Shown one piece after another: positions 17,758 to 31,196 of a DNA stretch of 64,000 nt. Made by a program: the position numbers and the translations under genes. The notes beneath the pieces were generated by a model. That model had not been told where the DNA came from and ran no database searches. It saw only the letters and a program-made list of their open reading frames with translations. Source of the stretch: Candidatus Dechloromonas phosphorivorans (GTDB lineage: Bacteria; Pseudomonadota; Gammaproteobacteria; Burkholderiales; Rhodocyclaceae); the NCBI GenBank assembly GCA_016709495.1, contig JADJMS010000047.1:124001-188000 (forward strand). Direction: 5' to 3'. Numbering within the stretch: the first letter of the stretch is position 1; every line of letters starts with the position of its first letter.

Positions 17758-19429
17758 ATGTACAAATATGACTCCATCGACCGCCAATTAGTTAACCAGC
17801 GCGTCGCTCAATTTCGCGATCAAGTCAGCCGTTGGCAAGCCGGCGAACTGACCGATGACGAATTCCGCCCGCTGCGTTTGCAGAATGGCCTCTACATCCA
17901 GCGTCATGCGCCGATGTTCCGCATTGCCGTGCCTTACGCGATGATGAACTCTGTCCAATTGCGCACGCTTGCTTCCGTCGCCCGCAAGTACGACCGGGGC
18001 TATGGCCACTTCACGACGCGCCACAACCTGCAACTGAACTGGCCGAAAATTGAAGATGTACCGGAGATTCTTGCCGAGTTGGCTGAAGTCGAGATGCACG
18101 CCATCCAGACTTCCGGCAACTGCCTGCGCAACATCACCACCGACCAGTTCGCCGGCGTTGCCGCCGACGAAGTGATTGACCCGCGCCCGCTGGCTGAAAT
18201 CCTCCGTCAATGGACGACTTTCCACCCGGAATTCGCTTTCCTGCCGCGCAAATTCAAGATCGCCATTTCCGGCACTAGGGAAGACCGTGCCGTCACTTGG
18301 TTCCACGACATCGGCCTGCACCTGCAGGAACAAAATGGCGAAATCGGCTTCCGCGTCATCGTAGGCGGCGGCTTGGGTCGCACCCCGATCCGCGGCCAGA
18401 TCGTCCGCGAATTCCTTCCCTGGCAGCACATCCTGACTTATTGCGAAGCCATCTTGCGCATTTATAACCGCCAGGGCCGGCGCGACAACGCCTACAAGGC
18501 ACGGATAAAGATTCTGGTTCAGGCACTCGGTGTCGAAGCCTTTAGCCAACTGGTTGAAGACGAGTGGGCGCATATCAAGGATGGCCCGGCCACCCTTACG
18601 CAAACTGAATTTGACCGCGTTGCCGCTCACTTCACTGCACCGGCTTACGAAACGGTAGGCGAAGTCGTGTTACCTGAAGAAAAATCGTTCAAAAACTGGG
18701 TTGAACGTAACACGTTCGCCCACAAGGTCGCTGGCTACACCGCAGTCACCCTGTCGCTGAAAAAACACGGCGTCGCTCCCGGTGACATCACCTCAGAACA
18801 GATGGAGGCCGTCGCCGAGCTCGCCGACCGTTACAGCTTTGGCGAACTGCGCATCAGCCACGAACAAAACGTCATCCTGGCCGACGTCAAGCAATCCGAT
18901 CTCTACGAAGTCTGGCAGAAGGCCAAGGCTGCGGGTCTGGCGACGCCGAATATCGGCTTATTGACTGGCATTATCTGCTGCCCGGGCGGCGATTTCTGCG
19001 ATCTGGCCAACGCCAATCCATCCCCATCGCCACCGCCATTCAGGCGCGTTTTGATGATCTCGATTACCTCTTCGACATTGGCGACATCGACCTCAATATT
19101 TCCGGCTGCATGAACGCCTGTGGTCACCACCATGTTGGCCACATCGGCGTGCTCGGTGTCGACAAGAACAATGACGAGTTCTATCAAGTCACACTCGGCG
19201 GTCGTCAGGGCAATGAAGCCAAACTCGGCAAGGTCATCGCCCCTCCTTCTCGGCCGGCGAAATGCCGGATGTGGTGGACAAGATCATCAAGGTTTACATC
19301 GAAAGCCGTCACCCCGACGAGCGCTTTCTCGACACCTTCGACCGGATCGGTATCGATCCCTTCAAGAACCGAGTTTATGAAGGCCGCGCCCACGGCAAAG
19401 CCAAGGCAGCACAAAAGGAGGCCGCATAA
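17758..19429 (+). pseudogene. cysI: Sulfite/nitrite reductase hemoprotein CysI (two frameshifts)
   Basis: Siroheme and [4Fe-4S] enzyme of about 557 residues reducing sulfite to sulfide. The two ferredoxin-like half domains (HFTTRHNLQLNW and SFGELRISHEQNVIL) and the cluster cysteines (ICCPGGDFC and SGCMNACGHH) are all present, but in three frames. The first break is near 19015, after DLANAN, where the other frame continues SIPIATAIQARFDD. The second is near 19246, after GKVIAP, continuing FSAGEMPDVVDKI. Both are single-base changes in C- or T-rich runs, which suggests consensus error. The stop shares one base with the DUF934 start. cysH follows in the same operon. Confidence 0.88.
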
Positions 19430-19941
19430 TGGCTCAACTGATAAAAAATCAAAGTGTTACGGTCGACGCCTGGAAAACGCTGGAAATCGCTGAAGGCGAA
19501 ACCCCGGAAACCATTGCCCTGCCGGCTGGCGACATCATTTTCCCGTTTGCCGTCTGGCAAGCGCGCAAGACCGAGATCATTTCAAAGCACAAGCGCATTG
19601 GCCTGCTGATTCAGCCGGATGAACGGGTTGAAGACATCGCTGCCGATCTCGACTATTTCATCGCTATCGCCGTCAATTTCCCCCAGTTCGTCGATGGTCG
19701 TGGTTACTCAAGCGCCAGCCTGCTGCGCCAACGTTACAAATACCAGGGGGAACTGCGCGCTGTTGGCGATGTGCTGCACGACCAGTTGTTCTTCATGCAG
19801 CGCGTTGGCTTTGACAGCTATGCCCTGAAGGATGGCAAAAACGCGGTCTACGCGCTGCAAGCCGGTTTTTCGCCCTTCTCAGAAACCTACCAGACGTCAA
19901 CCGGTCAACCGGAACCCTACTTCCGCCGCCGCACCGCCTAA
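19429..19941 (+). CDS. DUF934 protein, partner of CysI
   Basis: Protein of 170 residues with the DUF934 core: FPFAVWQARK, a FPQFVDGRGYSSASLLR segment and RAVGDVLHDQLFFMQRVGFDSY. DUF934 genes sit almost always next to cysI or cysH in proteobacteria, and the protein is thought to support assimilatory sulfite reductase; its chemistry is unknown. It is coupled to cysI by TAATG. The repeat word lies near its N-terminus (VTVD). Confidence 0.9.
   Translation: MAQLIKNQSVTVDAWKTLEIAEGETPETIALPAGDIIFPFAVWQARKTEIISKHKRIGLLIQPDERVEDIAADLDYFIAIAVNFPQFVDGRGYSSASLLRQRYKYQGELRAVGDVLHDQLFFMQRVGFDSYALKDGKNAVYALQAGFSPFSETYQTSTGQPEPYFRRRTA
19455..19467 (+). repeat. TGTTACGGTCRAC repeat, copy 3 (in DUF934 gene)
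   Basis: Exact copy TGTTACGGTCGAC, read V-T-V-D in the DUF934 protein, the same reading frame as in bioF. Confidence 0.7.
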
Positions 19942-19949
19942 AAAAGACA

Positions 19950-20668
19950 ATGACCCCCAACCTGCTCAACATCACACCTGAACTCACCGCCAGCGTCACC
20001 ACCAAAACTGCTGCCGCCAAAACCCTGCTCGCCGACATTGCTGCTAACTGGTCACCAGCCACCTTTGCCAACAGCCTCGGCGCTGAAGACATGGTACTTA
20101 CCGACCTGATCCTCAAGGGCAAGCTGGCAATCAAGATATTCAGCCTGGACACCGGTCGCCTGCCGGCTGAAACCTACGACCTGATGGCCGAAGTCGAAAA
20201 ACACTACAAGCACAAGCTGACCGTTTTTTTCCCGCGCGCTGACGATGTTGAACTTTACGTGCGCAATCAGGGCATCAACGCTTTCTACGAATCCGTCACG
20301 CTGCGCAAGTCCTGCTGTGCCATCCGCAAGGTGGAACCGCTCAAACGTGCACTGGCTGGCAAGCGCGCCTGGATTACCGGCATGCGTGCCGAACAGGCGG
20401 CTACGCGTGGCAACCTGGCAACCCGTGAATACGATGAAGGCAATGGCCTGGAGAAATTCAACCCACTCGCCGACTGGTCGGAAAAGGAAGTCTGGACCTA
20501 CATCAAGCAGCACAATGTGCCGTACAACGCACTGCACAACAAGTTCTACCCGAGCATCGGCTGCGCCCCGTGCACACGGGCCATTTCGCTCGGCGAAGAT
20601 GTCCGTTCCGGCCGCTGGTGGTGGGAAGATCCCGAATCCAGGAATGCGGCTTGCACGTGAAGGCTTAA
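19950..20668 (+). CDS. cysH: Assimilatory APS/PAPS reductase CysH (frameshift at the very end)
   Basis: Reduces adenylylsulfate (APS) to sulfite with thioredoxin. The pairs KSCCAIRK and CAPC are both present. These four cysteines hold a [4Fe-4S] cluster in APS-type reductases, so APS rather than PAPS is the likely substrate; no cysC gene is in the window, which agrees. The last residues go out of frame at about 20641, where AGGAATGC should probably be AGGGAATGC. With that base the protein ends DPESRECGLHVKA at 20668, the usual end. As written the frame ends at 20660. Third gene of the cysI-DUF934-cysH row. Confidence 0.9.
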
Positions 20669-20693
20669 TTCACCAAATTGTCACAAAAACCCT

Positions 20694-20714
20694 CTTTGCT
20701 GCAATGCAGCAAAG
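20694..20714. promoter_or_regulatory. Perfect 9-bp palindrome upstream of the kinase fusion (PhaR-like site)
   Basis: Half-sites CTTTGCTGC and GCAGCAAAG are separated by AAT, between cysH and the AckA-PduL fusion. The core CTGC-N3-GCAG is the kind of site described for PhaR, the regulator of polyhydroxybutyrate genes. A TTATAA element lies 15 bases downstream and could be a -10 box, so a repressor here would block transcription. The PhaR link is inference from the core motif only. Confidence 0.55.
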
Positions 20715-20759
20715 TGGTAGTCTCTCGCTTATAAAAATTAGTTTTAAGTGAGAACCAGC

Positions 20760-23084
20760 ATGAGTGAAATTGACCTGAAACGCTTCTTCCTTGAACAGGT
20801 TAAGCTGTTCGAGACTTTTTCAGCCGACAAGGTTGAAGAGATTGTCATCAAATCCCGCCTCGCCACCTACGAAGGCAACGAGGCGATCCTCGAAACCGGT
20901 GATGAAGGACGCTACATCGGCGTTGTGATCAGCGGTCATGCCGAGATTTCGATGACAGACAATACCGGCACGCGCAATGTCATCAGCCAGTTGGAAGCGG
21001 GCGATGTTTTTGGCGTCATGTCCCTGCTCACTGGGGATCGCATCATTGCCGACGTGATTGCCGGCAACCGCTGTTTTGTCCTGATGGTGCCGCAGGAAGT
21101 CTTCAATACCCACATCCTGACCAATCCAAAGGCGGTCGGCTATCTTTCGCGCATTCTGACTGAGCGTACACGAGCCATGTCGATGGACCTCGACACGGCC
21201 CATGCCCATGCTGTCACCAAGTCAGACGACCCCTACGCCCTCTCCCTGAATACCAATACCCCCGGCAAGGTGGTTGTGCTCAATGTTGGCGTCAGCCAGA
21301 TCCACTTCGGCATTTACGACACGCACGACAGCGGTGCCGATGTGCACGGCATCATTGATCATGCCGACAAGGAAATGACCCATATCACGGTCACCGTCGG
21401 GCCACAGCAAAAGTCCATGCAGCACGCACCATTCAAGCTGTCAGACCTGTTCAAGGTGATGCAGGAAGCGACCACCCTGCTTGGTGATGCTTTCACCTTC
21501 CACCCGGAAGACGTCACTTCGGTTGGCCATCGCGTCGTCCATGGCGGCAACCGTTTTGCCAGCTCAATCGTCATCACTCCGGCGGTGATTGCCGAAATCG
21601 AAAGCCTGTCGGTCTTTGCGCCCTTGCACAACCCGGTTAACGTCGCCGGTATCCGCGTCGCCATGAAGCAGTTCCCGCATATACCGCACGTTGCCGTCTT
21701 CGATACCGCTTTCCACCAGACGCTGCCGCCCTACGCCTACCTCTACGGCCTGCCTTACGACCTCTACAAGCAGGATGGCATTCGTCGTTATGGTTTCCAC
21801 GGCACCTCGCATCGTTACGTTTCGCTGAAATCCGCTGAAGTATTGAAGCGCCCGCTCGGCGAGCTGGAGATCGTTTCCTGCCACCTTGGCATTGGCGCAT
21901 CGCTGTGTGCCATCGACCATGGCCGTTCGGTCGACACCAGCATGGGCATGACGCCAACCGATGGTTTGATCATGCCCAGCCGTTCCGGCAGCATCGATCC
22001 GGCGGTGATGATCCACCTGCTGGAAAATCACAAAATGTCGCCCGAACAACTGTCGACCCTGATCAACACCGAAAGCGGTCTCAAGGGCATCTCCGGCATC
22101 TCGAGCGATATTCACGAAATTGAAGAAGCCGCCAACGACGGCCACCACCGCGCCCTGCTAGCGCACAAGGCTTTCTGCTACCAGGTACGCAAGAACATCG
22201 GCGCTTACGTCGCAGCCATGGGCGGCATTGACGTTCTTGCCTTTACCGGCGACATTGGCGAAACCAGCGCCACCGTGCGCAGCCTGGCCTGTCAGGGCCT
22301 CGGCTACATGGGCATCAAGCTCGATGAGGAAAAGAACCGCAACCTGACGACGCTGACCTCGCACGCCATCATTTCAACCGACGATTCACCGGTCACCATT
22401 CTTGTCGTGGCCAACGATGACGAACGGCTGGTTGCCTGGGAAACCCTGCGCGCCATCGAACGCAATCAGTTGCTCGTTTCGATGAAGGAAGACGAAGCGG
22501 ACTCGCCGATTCCGGTCGAGATTTCCGCACACCACGTCCATCTTTCACAAAGCGATGTTGAAAAGCTGTTTGGCCCTGGCCATCAGCTGACACCGGAACA
22601 CGAACTCTCCCAGCCAGGCCAGTTTGCCTGTGCTGAAAAAGTCCATCTGGTTGGCCCCAAGGGGCGTATCGCCAATGTCCGCGTGCTTGGCCCGACGCGA
22701 AAGGAAACCCAGGTTGAAATTGCCATGACCGAGCAGTTCAAGGTCGGTATTCAACCGCCGATTCGCCAGTCCGGCGATCTCGTCAACACACCGGGGATCA
22801 CGCTTGAGGGGCCGTATGGCACAGCCGTGATTGAACGCGGCGTGGTTTGCGCCCAACGCCACATTCACATGACGCCGGAAGATGCGATGCGCTTCCGCGT
22901 GCGTGACAACTATGTCGTCCGTGTCCGGCTTGAAGGTGAGCGCGAGCTGATCTTTGGCGACGTGGTGGTGCGAGTCAATCCAGCTTTCCGCCTGGCCATG
23001 CACATCGACACCGACGAAGGCAATGCCGCCAATATCAAGACTGGCATGCTGGGTTATATCGAAGAAATTCAGAGTCGGCGATAA
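20760..23084 (+). CDS. Three-domain fusion: cNMP-binding-like domain, acetate kinase, PduL phosphotransacylase
   Basis: One uninterrupted protein of about 774 residues. Residues about 12-130 form a cyclic-nucleotide-binding-like beta roll (GDEGRYIGVVISGHAEI, GDVFGVMSLLTGDR). Residues about 170-565 are acetate kinase: HRVVHGG, PLHNPVN, VAVFDTAFHQT, GFHGTSHR, RSGSIDP and FTGDIGETS keep the catalytic Arg, His, Asp and Glu. The first phosphate loop is changed, however, with NVGVSQIHF in place of the usual N-x-G-SSS-L-K-F. Residues about 585-770 are a PduL-type phosphotransacylase with HVHLS, QPGQFA, RHIHM and HIDTDEGN, so its zinc ligands are present. PduL moves acyl groups between CoA and phosphate, and acetate kinase makes ATP from the acyl phosphate, so the fusion would join both steps. 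The start at 20760 (MSEIDLKRF) is preferred to a GTG at 20748. Confidence 0.92.
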   Translation: MSEIDLKRFFLEQVKLFETFSADKVEEIVIKSRLATYEGNEAILETGDEGRYIGVVISGHAEISMTDNTGTRNVISQLEAGDVFGVMSLLTGDRIIADVIAGNRCFVLMVPQEVFNTHILTNPKAVGYLSRILTERTRAMSMDLDTAHAHAVTKSDDPYALSLNTNTPGKVVVLNVGVSQIHFGIYDTHDSGADVHGIIDHADKEMTHITVTVGPQQKSMQHAPFKLSDLFKVMQEATTLLGDAFTFHPEDVTSVGHRVVHGGNRFASSIVITPAVIAEIESLSVFAPLHNPVNVAGIRVAMKQFPHIPHVAVFDTAFHQTLPPYAYLYGLPYDLYKQDGIRRYGFHGTSHRYVSLKSAEVLKRPLGELEIVSCHLGIGASLCAIDHGRSVDTSMGMTPTDGLIMPSRSGSIDPAVMIHLLENHKMSPEQLSTLINTESGLKGISGISSDIHEIEEAANDGHHRALLAHKAFCYQVRKNIGAYVAAMGGIDVLAFTGDIGETSATVRSLACQGLGYMGIKLDEEKNRNLTTLTSHAIISTDDSPVTILVVANDDERLVAWETLRAIERNQLLVSMKEDEADSPIPVEISAHHVHLSQSDVEKLFGPGHQLTPEHELSQPGQFACAEKVHLVGPKGRIANVRVLGPTRKETQVEIAMTEQFKVGIQPPIRQSGDLVNTPGITLEGPYGTAVIERGVVCAQRHIHMTPEDAMRFRVRDNYVVRVRLEGERELIFGDVVVRVNPAFRLAMHIDTDEGNAANIKTGMLGYIEEIQSRR

Positions 23085-23123
23085 ACCAGCCAAGGTCATT
23101 CCTGCTACGGCGGGGATGACCTT

Positions 23124-26844
<3,721 letters not shown>

Positions 26845-26848
<4 letters not shown>

Positions 26849-27561
26849 GCGGCATCCTCTTCACCACTGACGCTGCCATAGCGCGGCCCCTCGCCGAGAC
26901 GAGCCAGCAAACCATTCACCTCCCGCTTCAGACTCAATACCCGCCCTTCTCGGCCCAGCGTGAGTTGCTGCCAGCGCCGTAACTCTTCCAGTTGGCCGAG
27001 CAAAACGGCCTCACGCTGCGCACTTTCAATGGCAATACCAGCCAATCGGGTCGCAGTTTCAACATAGCGGCGAGCCAGGCTGCTGACTTCCTGCTGTGGC
27101 GTCGGCCAATAAACAGCAAAAGTCCCCAGCACCTTGCCTTGCGAGGAAAAAATTGGCGAGGACCAGCAAGCAGCCAAGCCGTGTCCCAAGGCAAGCTCCT
27201 TGAAATTCACCCACAAGGGATCGTTGGCAATATCGGCAACAAATACCGCCTCGCCGCGATAGGCGGCTGTTCCACAAGAACCCACCGACAGCCCGATCTC
27301 AACGCCATCAAGAGCAGTGTTGTATTCCTGCGGCAAACTGGGCGCCGCACCGCGCAGAAGATATCGGCCACTCTCATCAAGCAATAGTACCGAACAACGC
27401 ATCTCTGGCTCAATAGCCTCGATACCGCAAGCAATGAAATTCAGCACCTCGGCCAGTGGTGCAGCAGTTGAAATGCGCTGCAGAATGGCATTGCTGAATT
27501 CAAGCAGCGCCTGCTCTTGCCGCAGATTGTCTGCCGATGAAATATCGCTCAAGTCAGTCAT
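26845..27561 (-). CDS. GAF domain protein coupled to the hybrid kinase
   Basis: Soluble protein of 238 residues. Residues about 20-180 are a GAF domain of the redox/small-ligand type (CSVLLLDESGRYLLRGAAPSLP, VGSCGTAAYRGEAVFVADI, CWSSPIFSSQGKVLGTFAVY). A C-terminal coiled-coil stretch (about 190-225, LEELRRWQQL) follows. It has no enzyme domain. Its stop overlaps the kinase start by four bases, so the two are made together and the GAF protein probably modulates the kinase by direct contact through the coiled coil. The SCGT and CWSSP cysteines could be ligand or redox residues; this is inference. Confidence 0.85.
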
Positions 27562-27787
27562 GGCATTGGCCTGGCACTGGTAATGAGATTTAGTTGAGTA
27601 AGAAAAATCCTGAAGCCCCTGAGCATGCGCCCATTTTTCGGGCGATTTGAAATAGCTTTGATTCAGTGTAACCCTTTGATCCGGGGCGGTCTAACAGAAT
27701 TTCCATCGCCTCTTCAAGCCAATTCCGGCTGGCCTTTTGAGCGCCATAGCGTACACTGCGCGGCTAACTTATTTGGCAGGACGCCCG

Positions 27788-29511
27788 ATGCAAACCGAAC
27801 ACTTCATTCCGGGCAAAGATGCCTCCCTTGAACACTCAATTTCCTCCATGCAGGCCAAGCTATTGGCGCGTGGTTTCGATATTGAGGAATGCTCCTGGCT
27901 CAACCCGGTTGACAACGTCTGGTCCGTGCATGTGCGCAACCGTGCCTGCCACCTGATGTTCACCAATGGTAAAGGGGCAACAAAATTGGCTGCGCACGCC
28001 AGCGCCCTCGGCGAGTATTTCGAGCGCCTTTCCTGCAATTATTTCTGGAACCACTATTACCTCGGCGAAACCCTTGCCCAGCGTGAATTCGCCACTACCC
28101 ACGCGAAAAGTGGTTTGTCGCGGTCGACGCCGCCTGGCCGGCAGAAATTTTGACGCCGGAACTGCAAGCTTTCTACAACCCGGACAACAGCATTCCGGCG
28201 GAAGCGCTGATCGACATGAACTCGGGCAATTTCGAGCGCGGCATCTGCGCCATTCCCTATGTTCGCCAGAGTGATGCTGCCGAAGTGCTTTTCCCGGTCA
28301 ATATCATCAGCAATCTGTACGTCAGCAACGGTATGTCGGCTGGTAACACCCAGGCTGAAGCACGCGCTCAGGCACTTGCAGAAATTCTCGAACGCCACGT
28401 CAAATTCAAGGTAATCAGCGAAGGCCTCTGCCTGCCGGACGTGCCGGATGAAGTCATCGCCCGTTACCCAGCCATCGCTGCCGGCATAGCCGGCCTGCGC
28501 GCCGCCGGTTTCGGCATTCTGGTCAAGGACGCCTCGCTCGGCGGCAAATACCCGGTGATGGCCGTGACCATGCTCAACCCGCACGACCAGGGCGTTTTTG
28601 CCAGTTTCGGTGCGCATCCACGCTTTGAAATCGCCCTCGAGCGCGCCTTGACCGAACTGCTGCAAGGTCGCGCTTTGGCCGCGCTTGATGGCTTCCCGCC
28701 GCCTGGCTTCGATCTCGATGAAGTCGCCAGCGCCCCGAATATTGAAATCCATTTCGTCGACTCGAGCGGCATCGTTCATTGGAATTTCTTCAACGAAACC
28801 GCCGATTTCGAGTTTGCCGACTGGAATTTCACCAGCACCACTGCCGACGACTACGCCTGGCTGTGCGAGCGCATTCAGGCCGACGGCCACGACATTTACG
28901 TTGCCGATTTTAACCACCTCGGCGTTTACGCCTGCCGCATTCTGGTCCCCGGCATGTCGGAGATTTACCCGATTGACGATCTGGAATGGGAAAACAACAG
29001 CAATGGCGCCGTCGTCCGCCCAGCCATCCTCACGCTATCCGATTTGAACGATGACGAATGCGGTGAACTGCTCGACACCCTGAACGAACTCAACATCGCC
29101 GATGAAAAACCGGTGGCTGCCCTGATCGGTCTCGCCCCGGATGCCGGCTCCCTGTGGGCCGACTTGCGCGTTGGCGAACTGAAAACACTGCTTGCCCTGG
29201 CCGCCGGTGACATGGATGCAGCACGCGAAGGTTGCGAGTGGGTACGTTCCTTTGAACAACTCGATGCCACCCGTCGCCGCACGTATAGCTGCATTGAAGT
29301 ACTGCTCGAAATGGATGATCCGGACGCCTACGAGGCCGCACTGGTCGGCCTCTACGGTGATGAAACGCTGGATTTGGCGACCGATCTGATCGATGGCGAA
29401 GTCCGCTTCTTCGGTCTCAAATCACCGGGCTTGAATCTCGAAGGCTGCGATCTGCACCAGCGCCTGCTCAAGGAATACGAAAAAGCGCACGCTGTTGCGG
29501 TCAACGGCTAA
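27788..29511 (+). pseudogene. ycaO: YcaO, RimO accessory protein (one frameshift)
   Basis: Close in layout to E. coli YcaO, which assists RimO in methylthiolation of ribosomal protein S12. Start MQTEHFIPGKDASLEHS at 27788. The ATP-binding acidic residues are seen in ALGEYFERLS, ALAEILERHVK and ALERALTELLQGR. The C-terminal TPR-like region (ELKTLLALAAGDMDAA) is present, giving about 573 residues. A single-base loss near 28107, in the A-run of GCGAAAAGTGG, splits the gene; the other frame reads KWFVAVDAAWPAEIL and rejoins. An A-run one base short suggests consensus error. A near-copy of the repeat word (29493) sits at the last codons. Confidence 0.9.
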
Positions 29512-29539
29512 AAACGTCTGATTTTTTAAAGTACACCCG

Positions 29540-29926
29540 ATGAAAATCTTCTTCAAAATAATCCGCGCCATCCTCGGCCCCTTCATGCTGCTTTGGGAGA
29601 TCATCACTCGCCCCAAAGGCATTTCCCGCGACACGCAAGCGCAGGCCGAGATTGACCTGCAATGTAAAAGCCTTGCCCTCTTCCAATACAAGACCTGCCC
29701 TTTCTGCATCAAGGTACGTCAGGAAATGCACCGGTTGTCGCTCAATATTGAGTTGATCGACGCCCAGCAGGAAGGCCCAAACCGTGAAGCCTTGGTCTCT
29801 GGCGGCGGCAGAGCCAAAGTACCCTGCCTGAGAATCACCGACAAGGTGGGTAAAAATCAGTGGATGTACGAATCCGGCGAGATCATTGCCTATCTGCGCC
29901 GGCGTTTCGAATCAACAGAAGCTTGA
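29540..29926 (+). CDS. Membrane-anchored glutaredoxin-like protein
   Basis: Protein of 128 residues. An N-terminal hydrophobic segment (about 4-23) could anchor it to the inner membrane. The glutaredoxin fold follows, with the CPFC active site at residues 53-56, the cis-Pro region KVPCL and the glutathione-binding WMYESGEIIAYL. Orientation of the catalytic part is probably cytoplasmic, because glutathione enzymes act there. It may reduce mixed disulfides; a partner is not evident from the neighbours. It lies 28 bases after ycaO and could be co-transcribed. Confidence 0.88.
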   Translation: MKIFFKIIRAILGPFMLLWEIITRPKGISRDTQAQAEIDLQCKSLALFQYKTCPFCIKVRQEMHRLSLNIELIDAQQEGPNREALVSGGGRAKVPCLRITDKVGKNQWMYESGEIIAYLRRRFESTEA

Positions 29927-30331
29927 TTACTGTTTGATACCGAGCAACTCGACCTCGAAAATCAGGGTCGAGTTGGGCGGAATACCGGGAATGTTTTTAT
30001 CCCCGTAAGCCAGGTTAGGCGGGCAAACCAGCTTGGCCTTGCCACCCACGCGGATTTTCTGGACACCTTCTGTCCAGCAGGGAATCACGCGAGTCAGCGG
30101 AAAGCTCGCCGGCTGGCCGCGTTTGTAGGAGCTATCAAACTCCTGCCCGTTTTCCAGCGTGCCGCGATAATTCACAGTCACCGCATCAGTAATCTTCGGA
30201 TTGACCCCGGTGCCTTCCTTGATCATGGTGATACCGATGCCGGAAAGCGTCTTTTCTTCCTTCGGTTCAGCTGCGCTGGCCGATAGGGAAAACGCAACTA
30301 GGACGGCGGCGGTGATGGCCAGTTTTTGCAT
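29927..30331 (-). CDS. Periplasmic FKBP-type peptidyl-prolyl isomerase
   Basis: Protein of 134 residues with a signal peptide (about residues 1-20, ASA) and one FKBP domain. Active-site pieces are VTVNYRGTL, FDSSYKRGQPASF, the Trp in PCWTEGV, KLVCPPNLAYGD and STLIFEVELLGI. It lacks the dimerising N-terminal domain of FkpA, so it is the short single-domain form. It ends immediately against the glutaredoxin gene on the opposite strand, with no room for a separate terminator. Confidence 0.92.
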   Translation of the reverse strand: MQKLAITAAVLVAFSLSASAAEPKEEKTLSGIGITMIKEGTGVNPKITDAVTVNYRGTLENGQEFDSSYKRGQPASFPLTRVIPCWTEGVQKIRVGGKAKLVCPPNLAYGDKNIPGIPPNSTLIFEVELLGIKQ

Positions 30332-30461
30332 GATTCTGCCTTTGTGATTTGAAAAGCGAGATTGTGCCGCAGATCAACCCGAACTTAACAGCAATGAAAG
30401 ACTCATACCTCTATCTTGCATCGGCAAATCCCTTGCCAGCAGAAAAAAGGAGATGCCCAAC

Positions 30462-30701
30462 ATGGAACGCCCCATCCACAATATGAGCAACCTGTTTGCT
30501 CAACTTGGCCTCGCCAACGACGAAGCAGCCATTGCTCAATTCATCGCAACACACCATCCGCTGGCGGGCAACGTGCAACTGCATCAAGCCCACTTTTGGA
30601 CCGCCTCACAAGCTGGATTTTTATGCGAGGCCATCCGTGATGATGCTGACTGGGCCGAAATTGCCGACGAATTAAGTGCCGAGTTGCGAGCCAAACATTA
30701 A
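30462..30701 (+). CDS. DUF2789 family protein
   Basis: Small soluble protein of 79 residues starting MERPIHNMSNLFAQLGL, the typical DUF2789 opening. The HPLAGNVQLHQAHFW and EAIRDDADWAEIADELSAELR stretches follow. Function unknown. The ATG at 30462 is preferred because the Shine-Dalgarno (AAAGGAG) ends 9 bases before it, while the ATG at 30453 touches the same site directly. Confidence 0.85.
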   Translation: MERPIHNMSNLFAQLGLANDEAAIAQFIATHHPLAGNVQLHQAHFWTASQAGFLCEAIRDDADWAEIADELSAELRAKH

Positions 30702-30890
30702 GCCATAAGTCACCAGGAGACTGACTATTGCCTATTTAATAGTCACCATTCTGGCCAAGGCACTTTCTGTAACAAGCCGATACAAAACGTTGCAATGCAA
30801 CTGAAGCCAGGATGCCTATTTCGTGTGAAGATAGCCAACACAACTTGAGCAGGATTATTCACGTAACAAGCGCACAGGAGATTTGGCCGA

Positions 30891-31097
30891 ATGAAAATGA
30901 AGTCTTCAATCGAACGCGGAGCAGATTATCTCTGCACCAAGCTGGGTGATGTCGTAACCGCTATTGAGCAAGTTGCGGTGGTCAAGGGATTAGCCATGTG
31001 GGAAGTCGAACGCAAAATTAGCGCAGGTATCAAAAAACGGCTGATAGTGTCAGAACGAACGTTGATTTCGCTTCAGATGACGCCCGCAGGGGCATAG
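30891..31097 (+). CDS. Small hypothetical protein
   Basis: Reading frame of 68 residues beginning MKMKSSIERGADYLCTKLGD. A GGAG ribosome site precedes the ATG by about 12 bases, and a strong terminator follows 19 bases after the stop, so it appears to be a real transcription unit. The sequence looks helical with a basic middle (KISAGIKKRLIV). I do not recognise a family. The 190 bases upstream show no other gene and probably hold its promoter. Confidence 0.6.
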   Translation: MKMKSSIERGADYLCTKLGDVVTAIEQVAVVKGLAMWEVERKISAGIKKRLIVSERTLISLQMTPAGA

Positions 31098-31115
31098 CTT
31101 CCAACTGATAACACA

Positions 31116-31145
31116 AGGCCAGCATGATGCTGGCCTACTTTTTTG
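31116..31145 (+). terminator. Rho-independent terminator
   Basis: Inverted repeat AGGCCAGCAT / ATGCTGGCCT around a single central base, so the real loop uses part of the stem, followed by ACTTTTTTG. It ends the small hypothetical gene and insulates fumC. Confidence 0.88.
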
Positions 31146-31196
31146 TAATTCTCATGGACTAAAATGAATACCAAGTTGCGAGCACAGAATTAAGCC

